Assembly: GCF_014646075.1 (NCBI RefSeq) | Contig: NZ_BMMT01000008.1 | Location: forward strand, 175,687-239,686 | Direction: 5' to 3' | DNA: 64,000 bases | Origin: Saccharopolyspora thermophila | GTDB taxonomy: Bacteria; Actinomycetota; Actinomycetes; Mycobacteriales; Pseudonocardiaceae | Shown here: piece by piece, positions 54,904 to 63,594 of the stretch | Numbering within the stretch: position 1 is the stretch's first letter | Layout: each line of letters opens with the position of its first letter | Notes under the pieces: generated by a model | The model's input: the letters and a program-made list of their open reading frames with translations, nothing else | Told to the model about the DNA's origin: nothing | Databases searched by the model: none | Made by a program: the position numbers and the translations under genes

Positions 54904-55275
54904 GTGCCACTCCTGTCGCCTCAACGCCGCCCAGGTGGGCGGGTCTCGTCAGCCATGCTCGCCGCCACCCGATGCGCGGGCAAGGGTCGGTACGGTGATG
55001 AACCGGAAGATCCGAACGAGGGGTGGCGTGGTCCGCGTGTCGAACTGGGGACGCCTGCTGGCCGGATGTTCGGCACCGCACCACCGCCGCCACCGCTGGC
55101 CCCGATCCGGTCCGAAGAGGACATGTCGGTGGTCCGCGTCGAGTTCGTGCGGACGCAGCACGAACTTGGGTGCCCCAACCGCTGGGAAGATTCCAGGTTT
55201 GCCGGAGCTTGGGGACCCCACCCGCGACCCGCGCAGGGCGGAGCGGTGCCGCAACGGCGGCGACCTGGCCCTCCG
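54904..55275. other. 372-base gap with repeat copy F
   Basis: Between two minus-strand genes. I see no credible gene in either direction. Its main content is the repeat copy at 55162-55225; the promoter of the ThDP-enzyme gene should lie near 54920-55000. Confidence 0.5.
55162..55225. repeat. Dispersed intergenic repeat, copy F
   Basis: Core plus-strand arm TTCCAGGTTTGCCGGAGCTT then GGGG at 55191-55214. The left flank AACTTGGGTGCCCCAACC contains the perfect hairpin TTGGG-TGC-CCCAA. It aligns with copy E over about 60 bases. Confidence 0.65.
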
Positions 55276-56115
55276 TCAGTCCTGGTGGGCCAGGAGGTGC
55301 TGGAGCAGCAGGCGGGTGAAGGTCTCCGGCACCTCTTCGGGGATCCAGTGCGAGACGTCCTCGAGCATCTCGAACCGGTACGGGCCGGTGACGTGGTCGG
55401 CGGTGGCCAGCGCGGCGGTCGAGCCGACCGCCACGTCCTCGGTGCCCCACACGTACAGCGTGGGCACCGCCACGGGGCCGATCCGGCCGCCGCTGAAGCG
55501 CATCGCGCGGTACCAGTTCAGCGCGGCGGTCAGGGCACCGGGTTCGGTGAGCCGCTGCACGTAGTCGTCCACGTGGTGCTGGGGGACACCCGGATGGTAG
55601 ATCTGCCGCAGCTTCCGGGCGTTGTCGGCCAGCAGCGCCTTCTCCGCGCCGGACGCGCGGAAGACCTGCATGTAGGCCGAACGCTGGTGCTGGTCCTCGT
55701 CGTTGCGCACCGCGTCGCCGAACGGGTCGGGGTGCGGTACCGACACCGCGGTCAGGGTCCGGATCCGCTCGGGGTGCTGGGCGGCCGTCGTCCACGCGAC
55801 CGCCGCGCCCCAGTCGTGCCCGACGAGGTCGAAGCGGTCCCAGCCAAAGTGCTCGGCGATGGCCAGCACGTCCCCGACGAGCTCCGCCATCCGGTAGTCG
55901 ACCACCTGCTCCGGCCGCACGCCGGGGGAGTAGCCGCGTTGGTCCGGGGCGACGGCGAAGCACTCGGCGCTGCCCAGCACCGACAGCTGCTCGCTCCACT
56001 GCACGGCGGCCTCCGGGAACCCGTGCAGCAGCAGCACCGGACGCCCGTCCTGCGGCCCGGCGGTCAGCGCGTCGAACTTCCCGGCGGGAGTGGGGATCTG
56101 GATGTACGCGGCCAC
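55276..56115 (-). CDS. Epoxide hydrolase-like alpha/beta hydrolase
   Basis: A 279-residue enzyme. I chose GTG 56115 (VAAYIQIPTPAGKFDAL); on the coding strand TACAGT lies 6 bases upstream, so the message may be leaderless. HGFPEAAVQW carries the oxyanion residues. The nucleophile is Asp in LVGHDWGAAVAW, as in epoxide hydrolases and haloalkane dehalogenases. The base is His in EDVSHWIPEE, and the acid is likely in VWGTEDVAVG. Two Tyr that would activate an epoxide could be those in DDYVQRL and NWYRAMRF. This supports epoxide hydrolase over dehalogenase. Confidence 0.87.
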   Translation of the reverse strand: MAAYIQIPTPAGKFDALTAGPQDGRPVLLLHGFPEAAVQWSEQLSVLGSAECFAVAPDQRGYSPGVRPEQVVDYRMAELVGDVLAIAEHFGWDRFDLVGHDWGAAVAWTTAAQHPERIRTLTAVSVPHPDPFGDAVRNDEDQHQRSAYMQVFRASGAEKALLADNARKLRQIYHPGVPQHHVDDYVQRLTEPGALTAALNWYRAMRFSGGRIGPVAVPTLYVWGTEDVAVGSTAALATADHVTGPYRFEMLEDVSHWIPEEVPETFTRLLLQHLLAHQD

Positions 56116-56258
56116 CCGGCCACTGTACTGGCGCCCCCGACGGCACCGCCGTCCCGGACCGCGGCAACGGCAGCGAAGGGCGCCTTTGGCCGAGTAACTC
56201 GGCGAGCGAAGCCCCCGAGGATGACCACGCTTGGCCGCGGTGCGGGCCCTTCGGTGAG

Positions 56259-57275
56259 TCAGTTCGCGATGCGGTAACCCCAGGTACCGCGGTGGGTTTC
56301 GCCCGGCTTCACCACGATCAGGCCGTCGCCGGTGACGAAGGCGTTCGGGGCGCACGTCATCGGCTCCACCGTGATGCCCATGCGCGGGTCGCGGTCGGTG
56401 CTCGGGCTGTCATCCGTGTAGACCTGCAGGTAGTCGTGCGTGGCGTCGACCCACAGCTCCGCCGTCACACCGTCCGGGCGGGCGAAGCGCACCACCGCGG
56501 TGCCGTCCGGGCCGCGGGTCAGGTCCGTGAACGCCGTGTCCATCTCGGTGCGGCCGATCCGGCGGGGCGTGCGGAAGTCGAAGTCGGTGCCCTCGACCGG
56601 TTCGGTGCCGACCGGGATCAGCCGGTCATCGGTCCGGTAGTAGGTGGCGGCGGGCAGTTCCAGGACGATGTCGTCGATGCGGTCCCCGCCCGCGGCCAGG
56701 TAGGTGTGGTTGGCGGTGCCGAACGGCGCGGCGGTGCGGCCGATGTTGCGGGCCGTCAGCGTGCTGCGCACCCCGGTGGCGTCCACCGCGTACTCGATGC
56801 GGAACGCCAACCGGAACGGGTAGCCGTAGTCGGGCGGGAGCACGTACTCCAGCACCACGCTGTCCGCCCGGTGCCGCACGGGGTGCCACTCGACGAAGCT
56901 CATCAGACCATGCAGCGCGGTGTCCCGCTCGGGTTCGTTGATCGGGACCTGGTACTCCTGGCCACCGAAGGTGTAGCGCCCGCGGTCGATGCGGTTGGGC
57001 CACGGCAGGATCGTCTTGCCCTGGTAGCCCTCGCCGACCTCGTCGGCCGGGTGCGTCAGCAGCATCTCCGCGCCGTCGACCTGCCAGGACAGCAGCGTCG
57101 CAGCCACCCCGGCGACCACCGCCCGCTGCCGCCCGGACCGGATCTCGTACAACCGCCCGTTCGCGGTCACCGCGTCGCCGGGTAGCTGGGCGGCGGCCGG
57201 CTGGGCCACGGCCGCGGCCGCGGTGGCGCCCGCCACCGTGGCGAGCGCGGCGCGCCTGCTGAACGTCCGTCGCAT
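56259..57275 (-). CDS. Aldose 1-epimerase, Tat-exported
   Basis: A 338-residue mutarotase starting at ATG 57275 with AGGAGGAG 6 bases upstream. The N-terminus MRRTFSRRAALATVAGATAA is a twin-arginine signal (SRRAAL), with likely cleavage near AQPAAAQ. Catalytic residues: His in ALHGLMSF and His in ANHTYLAAGG, and the Glu base in GITVEPMT. It interconverts alpha and beta anomers of free hexoses outside the cell. It lies 70 bases downstream of the secreted GH2 glycosidase gene and is probably cotranscribed, processing the sugar that enzyme releases. Confidence 0.9.
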   Translation of the reverse strand: MRRTFSRRAALATVAGATAAAAVAQPAAAQLPGDAVTANGRLYEIRSGRQRAVVAGVAATLLSWQVDGAEMLLTHPADEVGEGYQGKTILPWPNRIDRGRYTFGGQEYQVPINEPERDTALHGLMSFVEWHPVRHRADSVVLEYVLPPDYGYPFRLAFRIEYAVDATGVRSTLTARNIGRTAAPFGTANHTYLAAGGDRIDDIVLELPAATYYRTDDRLIPVGTEPVEGTDFDFRTPRRIGRTEMDTAFTDLTRGPDGTAVVRFARPDGVTAELWVDATHDYLQVYTDDSPSTDRDPRMGITVEPMTCAPNAFVTGDGLIVVKPGETHRGTWGYRIAN

Positions 57276-57345
57276 CCTGCTCCTCCTGGGGGTGGGGTGA
57301 GCACGCCGGGAATCCACTGTGGCCGGTCGCGGTGCGGGCCGCCAG

Positions 57346-59160
57346 TCAGGGCGTGCCCGCGTCGATCACCGCCAGGTTGTGCGCGCGGACCGCGGCCAGG
57401 TCGGGTTTGAGGACCCGGCGGTCGTAGGTGAGGAACCCGTTGACCTCGTTCTCCACGTCGGTGGTCTGCGTGTAGATCGCCGCGCACAGGCCGTTCTCGG
57501 TGACGATGCGCACCAGCTCGTCGCTGACCTCCCCGTAGCGGCGGGTCAGCGCCTCGCGGCTGTCGGTCATCTCGTACGCCTGCGGCTGGCCCGGCCACAG
57601 GTGCCCCTCCTCGACGAGCCCGAGTCCGCCGTACTCGCCGTCCACCGAAGCACGCTCGCCGCGCACCTGCGGGCTGCCTGGTCCCACGTAGGTGTGATCG
57701 TCGTAGAGGTGCCCGGCCCCGCTGTCGGGCAGCGAGTAGCAGCAGTTCACCCCACTGTTGGCGTCGACCAGCCGGGTGGGGTCGGCGCGCCGCACCAGCT
57801 CGGCGATCTCGGCGGTGTCGAACTCGCCCCAGCCCTCGTTGAACGGCACCCAGACCACGATGGATGCAACGCTGCGCAGCTGGTCGATCACGGCGGTCAG
57901 CTCGGCCCGGAAGTTGGCGCGGGCCTGCTCGCCGGGCGGCGGGTTGCTGCCGGGCGGGTCGGCCAGGTCGATCGGCAGCGACGGCATGTCCTGCCACACC
58001 AGCAGTCCCAGCCGGTCGGCCCAGTAATACCAGCGGGCCGGTTCGACCTTGACGTGCTTGCGGACCATGTTGAAGCCCAACCGCTTGGTGACCTCCAGGT
58101 CGAACCGCAGCGCCTCGTCGGTCGGAGCGGTGTAGATGCCGTCCGGCCAGTAGCCCTGGTCCAGCGGGCCGTGCTGGAACAGAATCTTCCCATTCAGGGC
58201 GATCCGCGGCCTGCCCTGCTCGTCGTCGACGAGCCGCACCGTGCGCAGACCGCCGTAGCTGCGGACCCGGTCGAGCTCCCGGCCCTCGCCGTCGATTAGC
58301 CGCACCACGATGTCGTAGAGGTACGGGTCGTCGGGGGTCCACAGGTGTGGGTCGGCGATCGGCAGCCGCAGCGGGACGTCGCTCGGTCCGGTCGCGCGCG
58401 ACACCTCGGTGCCGTCGGCGTCGAACACCACGGCCTCGACCCGCTCCCCGGACCGTGCCGAGGTGCGCGCGGTGAGGTCGAATCCGGTCAGGTCCGGGGT
58501 GATGTCGAGCTTGGCGACGTGCGCGTCGGGCACCGGCTCCAGCCACACGGTCTGCCAGATCCCGGAGGCACCGGTGTAGAGGATTCCGCCGGGATTGTTG
58601 CGCTGCTTGCCGACCGGGTAGGGGTTGGCGTCGTTACGGTCCTCGACGGCCACCACGACCTCCTGCCGGGGACCGGGGCGGAGTGCGTCGGTGATGTCCG
58701 CGCTGAACGAGGTGTAGCCGCCCTCGTGCACCGCCACGGTGCGGCCGTTGACCGACACCTCGGCCTTCTGGTCCACCGCCCCGAAGTGCAGCAGCACCCG
58801 CTGCCCGGCCCAGTCCGGCGGCACGGTGAAGGTCCGCCGGTAGCGCATGTGGTCGTCGTGGCGCTGCACGCCCGACAGCGCCGACTCCGGCGGGTAGGGC
58901 ACCAGGATCCGCTCGTCGGTGCGCTGCGGCGGCGTGTCGCCGCCGGCGTACTCCCAGACCCCGTTGAGGTTCAGCCAGCGCTCGCGGGTCAGCTGCGGGC
59001 GCGGGTACTCGGGCAGGGCGTTGTCCGGGCCGACCTCGTCGGTCCACGGCGTGGACAGCGGTGGGGCTTTCGGCCGCCACGGGTCGGCGGGGGCGGCGAC
59101 CGCCGGAACTCCGGAGGCGGCGGCGAACAGCGTGGTGACCAGCAGGACCCGCAGCAGCAC
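57346..59160 (-). CDS. Secreted glycoside hydrolase family 2 (beta-galactosidase/glucuronidase-like)
   Basis: A 604-residue enzyme starting at GTG 59160 with GGAGG 6 bases upstream. Signal peptide MLLRVLLVTTLFAAASGVPA with cleavage near AVAA|PADP. The sugar-binding (jelly-roll) domain has LNLNGVWEYAGGDTPP and VSVNGRTVAVHEGGYTSF, then an immunoglobulin-like domain, then the catalytic barrel. Acid/base Glu is in WVPFNEGWGEFD and nucleophile Glu in SVDGEYGGLG. It is shorter than E. coli LacZ and closer to the compact GH2 type. It forms a carbohydrate-degrading pair with the exported aldose 1-epimerase. Confidence 0.9.
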   Translation of the reverse strand: MLLRVLLVTTLFAAASGVPAVAAPADPWRPKAPPLSTPWTDEVGPDNALPEYPRPQLTRERWLNLNGVWEYAGGDTPPQRTDERILVPYPPESALSGVQRHDDHMRYRRTFTVPPDWAGQRVLLHFGAVDQKAEVSVNGRTVAVHEGGYTSFSADITDALRPGPRQEVVVAVEDRNDANPYPVGKQRNNPGGILYTGASGIWQTVWLEPVPDAHVAKLDITPDLTGFDLTARTSARSGERVEAVVFDADGTEVSRATGPSDVPLRLPIADPHLWTPDDPYLYDIVVRLIDGEGRELDRVRSYGGLRTVRLVDDEQGRPRIALNGKILFQHGPLDQGYWPDGIYTAPTDEALRFDLEVTKRLGFNMVRKHVKVEPARWYYWADRLGLLVWQDMPSLPIDLADPPGSNPPPGEQARANFRAELTAVIDQLRSVASIVVWVPFNEGWGEFDTAEIAELVRRADPTRLVDANSGVNCCYSLPDSGAGHLYDDHTYVGPGSPQVRGERASVDGEYGGLGLVEEGHLWPGQPQAYEMTDSREALTRRYGEVSDELVRIVTENGLCAAIYTQTTDVENEVNGFLTYDRRVLKPDLAAVRAHNLAVIDAGTP

Positions 59161-59225
59161 GATTCCTCCAGACCGACATGCCGCGAAAGGCGGACGAACT
59201 CCCCATCAACCGACAACAGTGACCA

Positions 59226-59239
59226 TGAACGCACGCTCA
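59226..59239. promoter_or_regulatory. Candidate operator in the GH2/acyl-CoA ligase divergent gap
   Basis: TGAACGCACGCTCA fits TGANCG-NN-CGNTCA dyad symmetry (10 of 14 positions), a form seen at some TetR-type sites. It lies in the 207-base divergent gap. Confidence 0.3.
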
Positions 59240-59367
59240 GTCAACGCGGCCGAAAGAGCGCCCGCAATTCGGAGCAGCGCAGCGTGGATCAGCGGGCGTC
59301 ATGCGGTTACGTTGTTGGCGCGCTCAAGCGCATCGGCAGCGCAGCCGAGTTCAGGAGGGTATGCACG

Positions 59368-61080
59368 TTGACCGGTAATCTCCCAACCGACGCGGGCGCG
59401 ATGTTCCTGGCCGCCCGCGACTTCCTGCTGCGGCACCGCGAGGACTACGACACCGCCCGCCGGGAGTTCTGCTGGCCGCAGCCCGCGGAGTTCAACTGGG
59501 CGCTGGACTGGTTCGACACCATCGGCGAGCGCCGGGACGGACTCGCGCTGTGGATCGTCGACGCCGACGGCGGCGAGCACCAGGTGACCTTCCGCGACAT
59601 GACCCGCCGGTCCAACCAGGTCGCCAACTGGCTGCGCGGGCTCGGGGTGCGCCGCGGCGACCGGCTGGTGCTGATGCTCGGCAACCAGGTGGAGCTGTGG
59701 GAGACGATCCTGGCCGCGATGAAGCTCGGCGCGGTGGTGATCCCGGCGACGCCGCTGCTGGGCGCGCCGGACCTGCGCGACCGCATCGACCGCGGCCGGG
59801 CCCGGCACGCGGTCACCACGTCCACCGACACGGCGAAGTTCGCCGAGGTGCCCGGCGACTACACGCGCGTCGCGGTGGGCGAGCCGGTGCCGGGCTGGCA
59901 GGCGTACGCGGACAGCGCCGGGGCCGACGAGCGCTTCACTCCGGACGGGCCGACCCGGGCCGACGACCCGATGCTGCTGTACTTCACCTCCGGCACCACC
60001 GCGCTGCCGAAGCTGGTGGAGCACACCCACGCGTCCTACCCGATCGGGCACCTGTCCACGATGTACTGGATCGGGCTGGAACCCGGTGACGTGCACCTGA
60101 ACATCTCGTCGCCGGGCTGGGCCAAGCACGCGTGGAGCAACTTCTTCGCGCCGTGGAACGCCGAGGCCACGGTGTTCGTGTACAACTACACCCGGTTCGA
60201 CCCGGCGGCGCTGCTGGCGCAGATGCAGCGCTGCGGCGTCACCAGCTTCTGCGCGCCGCCGACGGTGTGGCGGATGCTCATCCAGGCCGACCTGGGCTCG
60301 CTGACCACCCCACCGTCCAAAGTGGTGGGTGCGGGGGAGCCGTTGAACCCGGAGATCATCGAGCAGGTGCGGCGCGCGTGGTCGGTGACCATCCGGGACG
60401 GCTTCGGTCAGACCGAGACCAGCGTCCAGGTGGCCAACACGCCCGGGCAGCCGGTGCGGCCGGGGTCGATGGGCCGCCCGCTGCCCGGTTTCGACGTGGC
60501 ACTGCTGGACCCGGTGACCGGTGAGCCCGCGGACGAGGGCGAGATCTGCCTGGCGTTGCAGCCGCGGCCGGTGGGGCTGATGACCGGCTACGCCGACGAC
60601 CCGGAGCGCACCGCGGAGGTGACCCGCGGCGGTTACTACCACACCGGGGACGTCGGGTCCCGCGACGCGGACGGCTACATCACCTATGTGGGTCGCACCG
60701 ACGACGTGTTCAAGGCGTCGGACTACCGCATCTCGCCGTTCGAGCTGGAGAGCGTACTGCTGGAGCACGAGGCGGTGGCCGAGGCGGCGGTGGTGCCCGC
60801 GCCGGACCCGATCCGCCTGGCGGTGCCGAAGGCGTACGTCGTGCTGGCCGGGCAGCACCGGCCCACCCGGGAGACGGCTCTGTCCATCCTGCGGTTCGCC
60901 CGGGAGCACCTGGCGCCGTACAAGCGGGTGCGGCGGCTGGAGTTCGCCGAGCTGCCGAAGACGATCTCGGGCAAGATCCGCCGGGTGGAGCTGCGCGGCC
61001 GGGAGAACGACCTGCACGCCGCCGGCGGTACGGTGCCCGGCGAGTACCGCGAGGAGGATTTCCCGGAGTTGAGGTCCTGA
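59368..61080 (+). CDS. Acyl-CoA synthetase (AMP-forming, ACSM/medium-chain type)
   Basis: A 570-residue ligase. TTG 59368 has AGGAGGG 8 bases upstream; the nearby ATG at 59361 is in another frame. Motifs: LLYFTSGTTALPKLVEHTHA (P-loop), DGFGQTETS, GGYYHTGDVGSRDADGY, the hinge GRTDDVFKASDYRISPFELES and the C-terminal Lys in LPKTISGKIRRVEL. SSPGWAKHAWSNFFAPWNA is typical of the medium-chain and benzoate-CoA ligase branch. It activates a carboxylate to its CoA ester. It is divergent from the GH2 gene and ends in a hairpin. Confidence 0.9.
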   Translation: MTGNLPTDAGAMFLAARDFLLRHREDYDTARREFCWPQPAEFNWALDWFDTIGERRDGLALWIVDADGGEHQVTFRDMTRRSNQVANWLRGLGVRRGDRLVLMLGNQVELWETILAAMKLGAVVIPATPLLGAPDLRDRIDRGRARHAVTTSTDTAKFAEVPGDYTRVAVGEPVPGWQAYADSAGADERFTPDGPTRADDPMLLYFTSGTTALPKLVEHTHASYPIGHLSTMYWIGLEPGDVHLNISSPGWAKHAWSNFFAPWNAEATVFVYNYTRFDPAALLAQMQRCGVTSFCAPPTVWRMLIQADLGSLTTPPSKVVGAGEPLNPEIIEQVRRAWSVTIRDGFGQTETSVQVANTPGQPVRPGSMGRPLPGFDVALLDPVTGEPADEGEICLALQPRPVGLMTGYADDPERTAEVTRGGYYHTGDVGSRDADGYITYVGRTDDVFKASDYRISPFELESVLLEHEAVAEAAVVPAPDPIRLAVPKAYVVLAGQHRPTRETALSILRFAREHLAPYKRVRRLEFAELPKTISGKIRRVELRGRENDLHAAGGTVPGEYREEDFPELRS

Positions 61081-61112
61081 TGAACTCCTGACCAGGGACC
61101 GATGACGCGCTG

Positions 61113-61137
61113 CTGTGGCGCGCGTCACATTCTTACC
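61113..61137. terminator. Hairpin after the acyl-CoA synthetase gene
   Basis: TGACGCGC, 9-base loop, GCGCGTCA, 33 bases after the stop, followed by ATTCTT. Confidence 0.6.
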
Positions 61138-61546
61138 GTAGGTGATACGCGGCGGCGATCTGCATCGATATGGCGGATGTCAGAAATGACTCCGCGTGGT
61201 CGCCGGCCGGTCTCACCTGGACGGCGGTGCCGCGAGGGGATCGGAAATCATAACATCCGTGCTCCCCGGCGTACTGCCGGGACTGCAGAAGAGAAAAAGT
61301 CAACCGCCGCGCCGCCCATTCTTCGGATTTTTGTCGACGTGCGCGGTTGTGCTCTTTGCGGTTGTTGTGGTATTTCGGGCGCGCGGTAGTATACACAGTT
61401 CGGCGAATCCATGCACGTGCCCAATCGTTACCCTTGGTGGAATTGGCCGATGTCGGCGCTGGTGGTAGCGCAATCATGCACCCTGGGTGACCATTTAAAT
61501 CACGCAATCATCGCATTCCGGTGATTAGCGTCACACGTTCGTACGC

Positions 61547-61574
61547 TTGATTCGCGATCTCCTTCGCCTAGGTT
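61547..61574 (+). promoter_or_regulatory. Candidate promoter of the betaine-synthase operon
   Basis: TTGATT, 16-base spacer, TAGGTT. This would give a leader of about 230 bases before ATG 61811, long enough for RNA-level control. Confidence 0.45.
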
Positions 61575-61810
61575 GGGTAACCGACGCACGGCAAAAGCGC
61601 GTCGGCGCCGGTCGGCAAAGGTGCCGATCGAGTGGATGATCGGTGTAGCTGTTGCGGCCTTGAGTGTTTCTCGGCTGCCCGGCCGATCAGGTGTTGCCTT
61701 TTTTCGCAGTGGCGACCCGGCACGGCCACGAGCCTGGCTCGGGGCACGGATATTGCGCGGACCCGAGTTGAGCGGTGGCGCATGACCAACGTGAGTGGTG
61801 GGAGTGAAGA

Positions 61811-63514
61811 ATGGCCAAGAGCGTGGACGACCTTGCCGCCAGCGAACGCGCCGGATCTCCGGATGCCGCTGATCTGGTGCGCCGCGAGGAGCAGGTGTTC
61901 GGCGACAATCCGTTGGAAGTGCGCGAATCCGATCACTACACCTACGAGTACGTCGGCGGATTCGTCGAGAAATGGGACGAGCTGATCGACTGGAAGAAGC
62001 GCTACGCCAGCGAGGGCTCGTTCTTCATCGACCAGCTCAAGGCCCGCGGCGTCCGGTCCGTGCTGGACGTGGCCACCGGCACCGGGTTCCACTCCGTCCG
62101 GCTGCTGGAGGAGGGCTTCGAGACGGTCAGCGCCGACGGCAGCCCGCAGATGCTGGCCAAGGCGTTCAGCAACGGCCTGACCTACGGCGGGCACATCCTG
62201 CGCGTCGTGCACGCCGACTGGCGCTGGCTCAACCGCGACGTGCACGGCGAGTACGACGCGATCATCTGCCTGGGCAACTCGTTCACCCACCTGTTCTCCG
62301 AACGCGACCGGCGCAAGGCGCTGGCCGAGTTCTACGCGATGCTCAAGCACGACGGCGTGCTGATCATCGACCAGCGCAATTACGACGCGATTCTGGACAA
62401 CGGGTTCTCCAGCAAGCACACCTACTACTACGCCGGTGAGGACGTTTCCGCCGAACCGGAGTACGTCGACGAGGGTCTCGCCCGATTCAAGTACACGTTC
62501 CCCGACAAATCCGTGTTCTACCTCAACATGTACCCGCTGCGGAAGAACTACATGCGGCGGCTGATGCGTGAGGTCGGATTCCAGCGGATCGACACGTACG
62601 GCGATTTCCAGGAGACCTACCACGACTCCGAGCCGGACTTCTTCATCCACGTCGCGGAGAAGAAGTACCGCCCCGACGAGGAACTGTCCGACATCTACTC
62701 CACCGCCGTGCACACCGCCCGCGACTACTACAACTCCAAGGACGCGGACAACTTCTACTACCACGTCTGGGGCGGCAACGACATTCACATCGGCATCTAC
62801 GAAAGGCCGGACGAGGACATCACCACCGCCTCGCGGCGCACCGTGGAGAGGATGGCGCAGAAGGTCCGGATCACCCCGGACACCCGCATTCTGGACATCG
62901 GCTCCGGGTACGGCGGCGCGGCCCGCTACCTGGCGAAGACCTACGGCTGCCGGGTGTCCTGCCTGAACCTCAGCGAGGTGGAGAACGCCCGCAACGTCGA
63001 GTTCAACCGGGCCGCCGGGTTGGACAGGCTCATCGAGGTTAGGGACGGGTCGTTCGAGGACATCCCGTACCAGGACAATGCCTTCGACATTGTGTGGTCG
63101 CAGGACGCGATCCTGCACAGCGGCGACCGCGAGCGGGTCCTGGAGGAGGTGACCCGCGTGCTCCGGGGCGGGGGCTCGTTCATCTTCACCGACCCGATGG
63201 CCGCCGACGGCGCCCGGAGGAAGGACCTGGGCACGATCCTGGACCGGCTCAACCTGGACACCATGGGCTCGCCCGGCTTCTACCGCCGCGAACTGGCCCG
63301 GCTCGGACTGCAGAACTTCGACTTCGAGGACCTGACCGAGCACCTGCCGGTGCACTACGCGCGGGTGCTGGAGGTGCTGGAACGCCGGGAGGCGGAGCTC
63401 TCGGATCGCATCAGCGAGAACTATCGGACCAAGATGAAGACCGGCCTGCGTAACTGGGTGGCCGGTGGCAAGGCGGGCAACCTGGCATGGGGCATCATCC
63501 ACGCCCGATCGTGA
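61811..63514 (+). CDS. Glycine/sarcosine N-methyltransferase fused to sarcosine/dimethylglycine N-methyltransferase (glycine betaine synthase)
   Basis: A 567-residue protein with two complete methyltransferase domains. ATG 61811 follows GGGAGTGAAGA. The first domain (about 40-285) has the SAM motif VLDVATGTG (84-92) and YDAIICLGNSFTHLF. The second (about 300-560) has ILDIGSGYGGAARYL from about residue 360 and FDIVWSQDAILHSGDRERVLEEV. Halophilic Actinopolyspora has a fused enzyme of nearly the same length (565) that methylates glycine three times to betaine, a compatible solute. Domain order is the same here. It uses three SAM per betaine, and metK follows 80 bases downstream. Confidence 0.95.
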   Translation: MAKSVDDLAASERAGSPDAADLVRREEQVFGDNPLEVRESDHYTYEYVGGFVEKWDELIDWKKRYASEGSFFIDQLKARGVRSVLDVATGTGFHSVRLLEEGFETVSADGSPQMLAKAFSNGLTYGGHILRVVHADWRWLNRDVHGEYDAIICLGNSFTHLFSERDRRKALAEFYAMLKHDGVLIIDQRNYDAILDNGFSSKHTYYYAGEDVSAEPEYVDEGLARFKYTFPDKSVFYLNMYPLRKNYMRRLMREVGFQRIDTYGDFQETYHDSEPDFFIHVAEKKYRPDEELSDIYSTAVHTARDYYNSKDADNFYYHVWGGNDIHIGIYERPDEDITTASRRTVERMAQKVRITPDTRILDIGSGYGGAARYLAKTYGCRVSCLNLSEVENARNVEFNRAAGLDRLIEVRDGSFEDIPYQDNAFDIVWSQDAILHSGDRERVLEEVTRVLRGGGSFIFTDPMAADGARRKDLGTILDRLNLDTMGSPGFYRRELARLGLQNFDFEDLTEHLPVHYARVLEVLERREAELSDRISENYRTKMKTGLRNWVAGGKAGNLAWGIIHARS

Positions 63515-63532
63515 CCGGGGGACCCCGCGGTC
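63513..63532. terminator. Hairpin between betaine synthase and metK
   Basis: GACC-GGGG-GA-CCCC-GC-GGTC begins inside the stop codon of the fusion gene. With metK only 80 bases away it is more likely a partial attenuator or RNA-stabilising stem than a full terminator. Confidence 0.4.
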
Positions 63533-63594
63533 GGAAAACGGCACCATCTACGCGAGGATCTGAAGCCGCATCAGCTGTGAGGTGAGGAGCAGTC

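Larger units (their letters stand above)
61081..61810. other. 730-base relatively AT-rich leader of the betaine-synthase gene
   Basis: The longest gap in the window and clearly less GC-rich than its neighbours between about 61250 and 61560. No convincing gene is seen. It contains a terminator hairpin at 61113-61137, TTGTGG-N16-TAGTAT (61365-61392) and TTGATT-N16-TAGGTT (61547-61574), and a GACGC/GCGTC hairpin near 61583-61603. It probably holds osmotic control elements of the betaine operon. Confidence 0.5.

Noticed and set aside
53302..56277. A 991-codon plus-strand frame over the ThDP and hydrolase genes
   Set aside because: Antisense to two genes with clear catalytic motifs; no ribosome site and an Arg/Gly-rich low-information sequence.
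61133..61507. A 124-codon minus-strand frame in the betaine leader region
   Set aside because: No start signal and no domain, and it crosses promoter-like elements; the composition looks random.
63515..63594. SAM-type riboswitch before metK
   Set aside because: Only 80 bases are available, occupied by a simple GC hairpin and the ribosome site; no SAM-I, II or IV core could be recognised.
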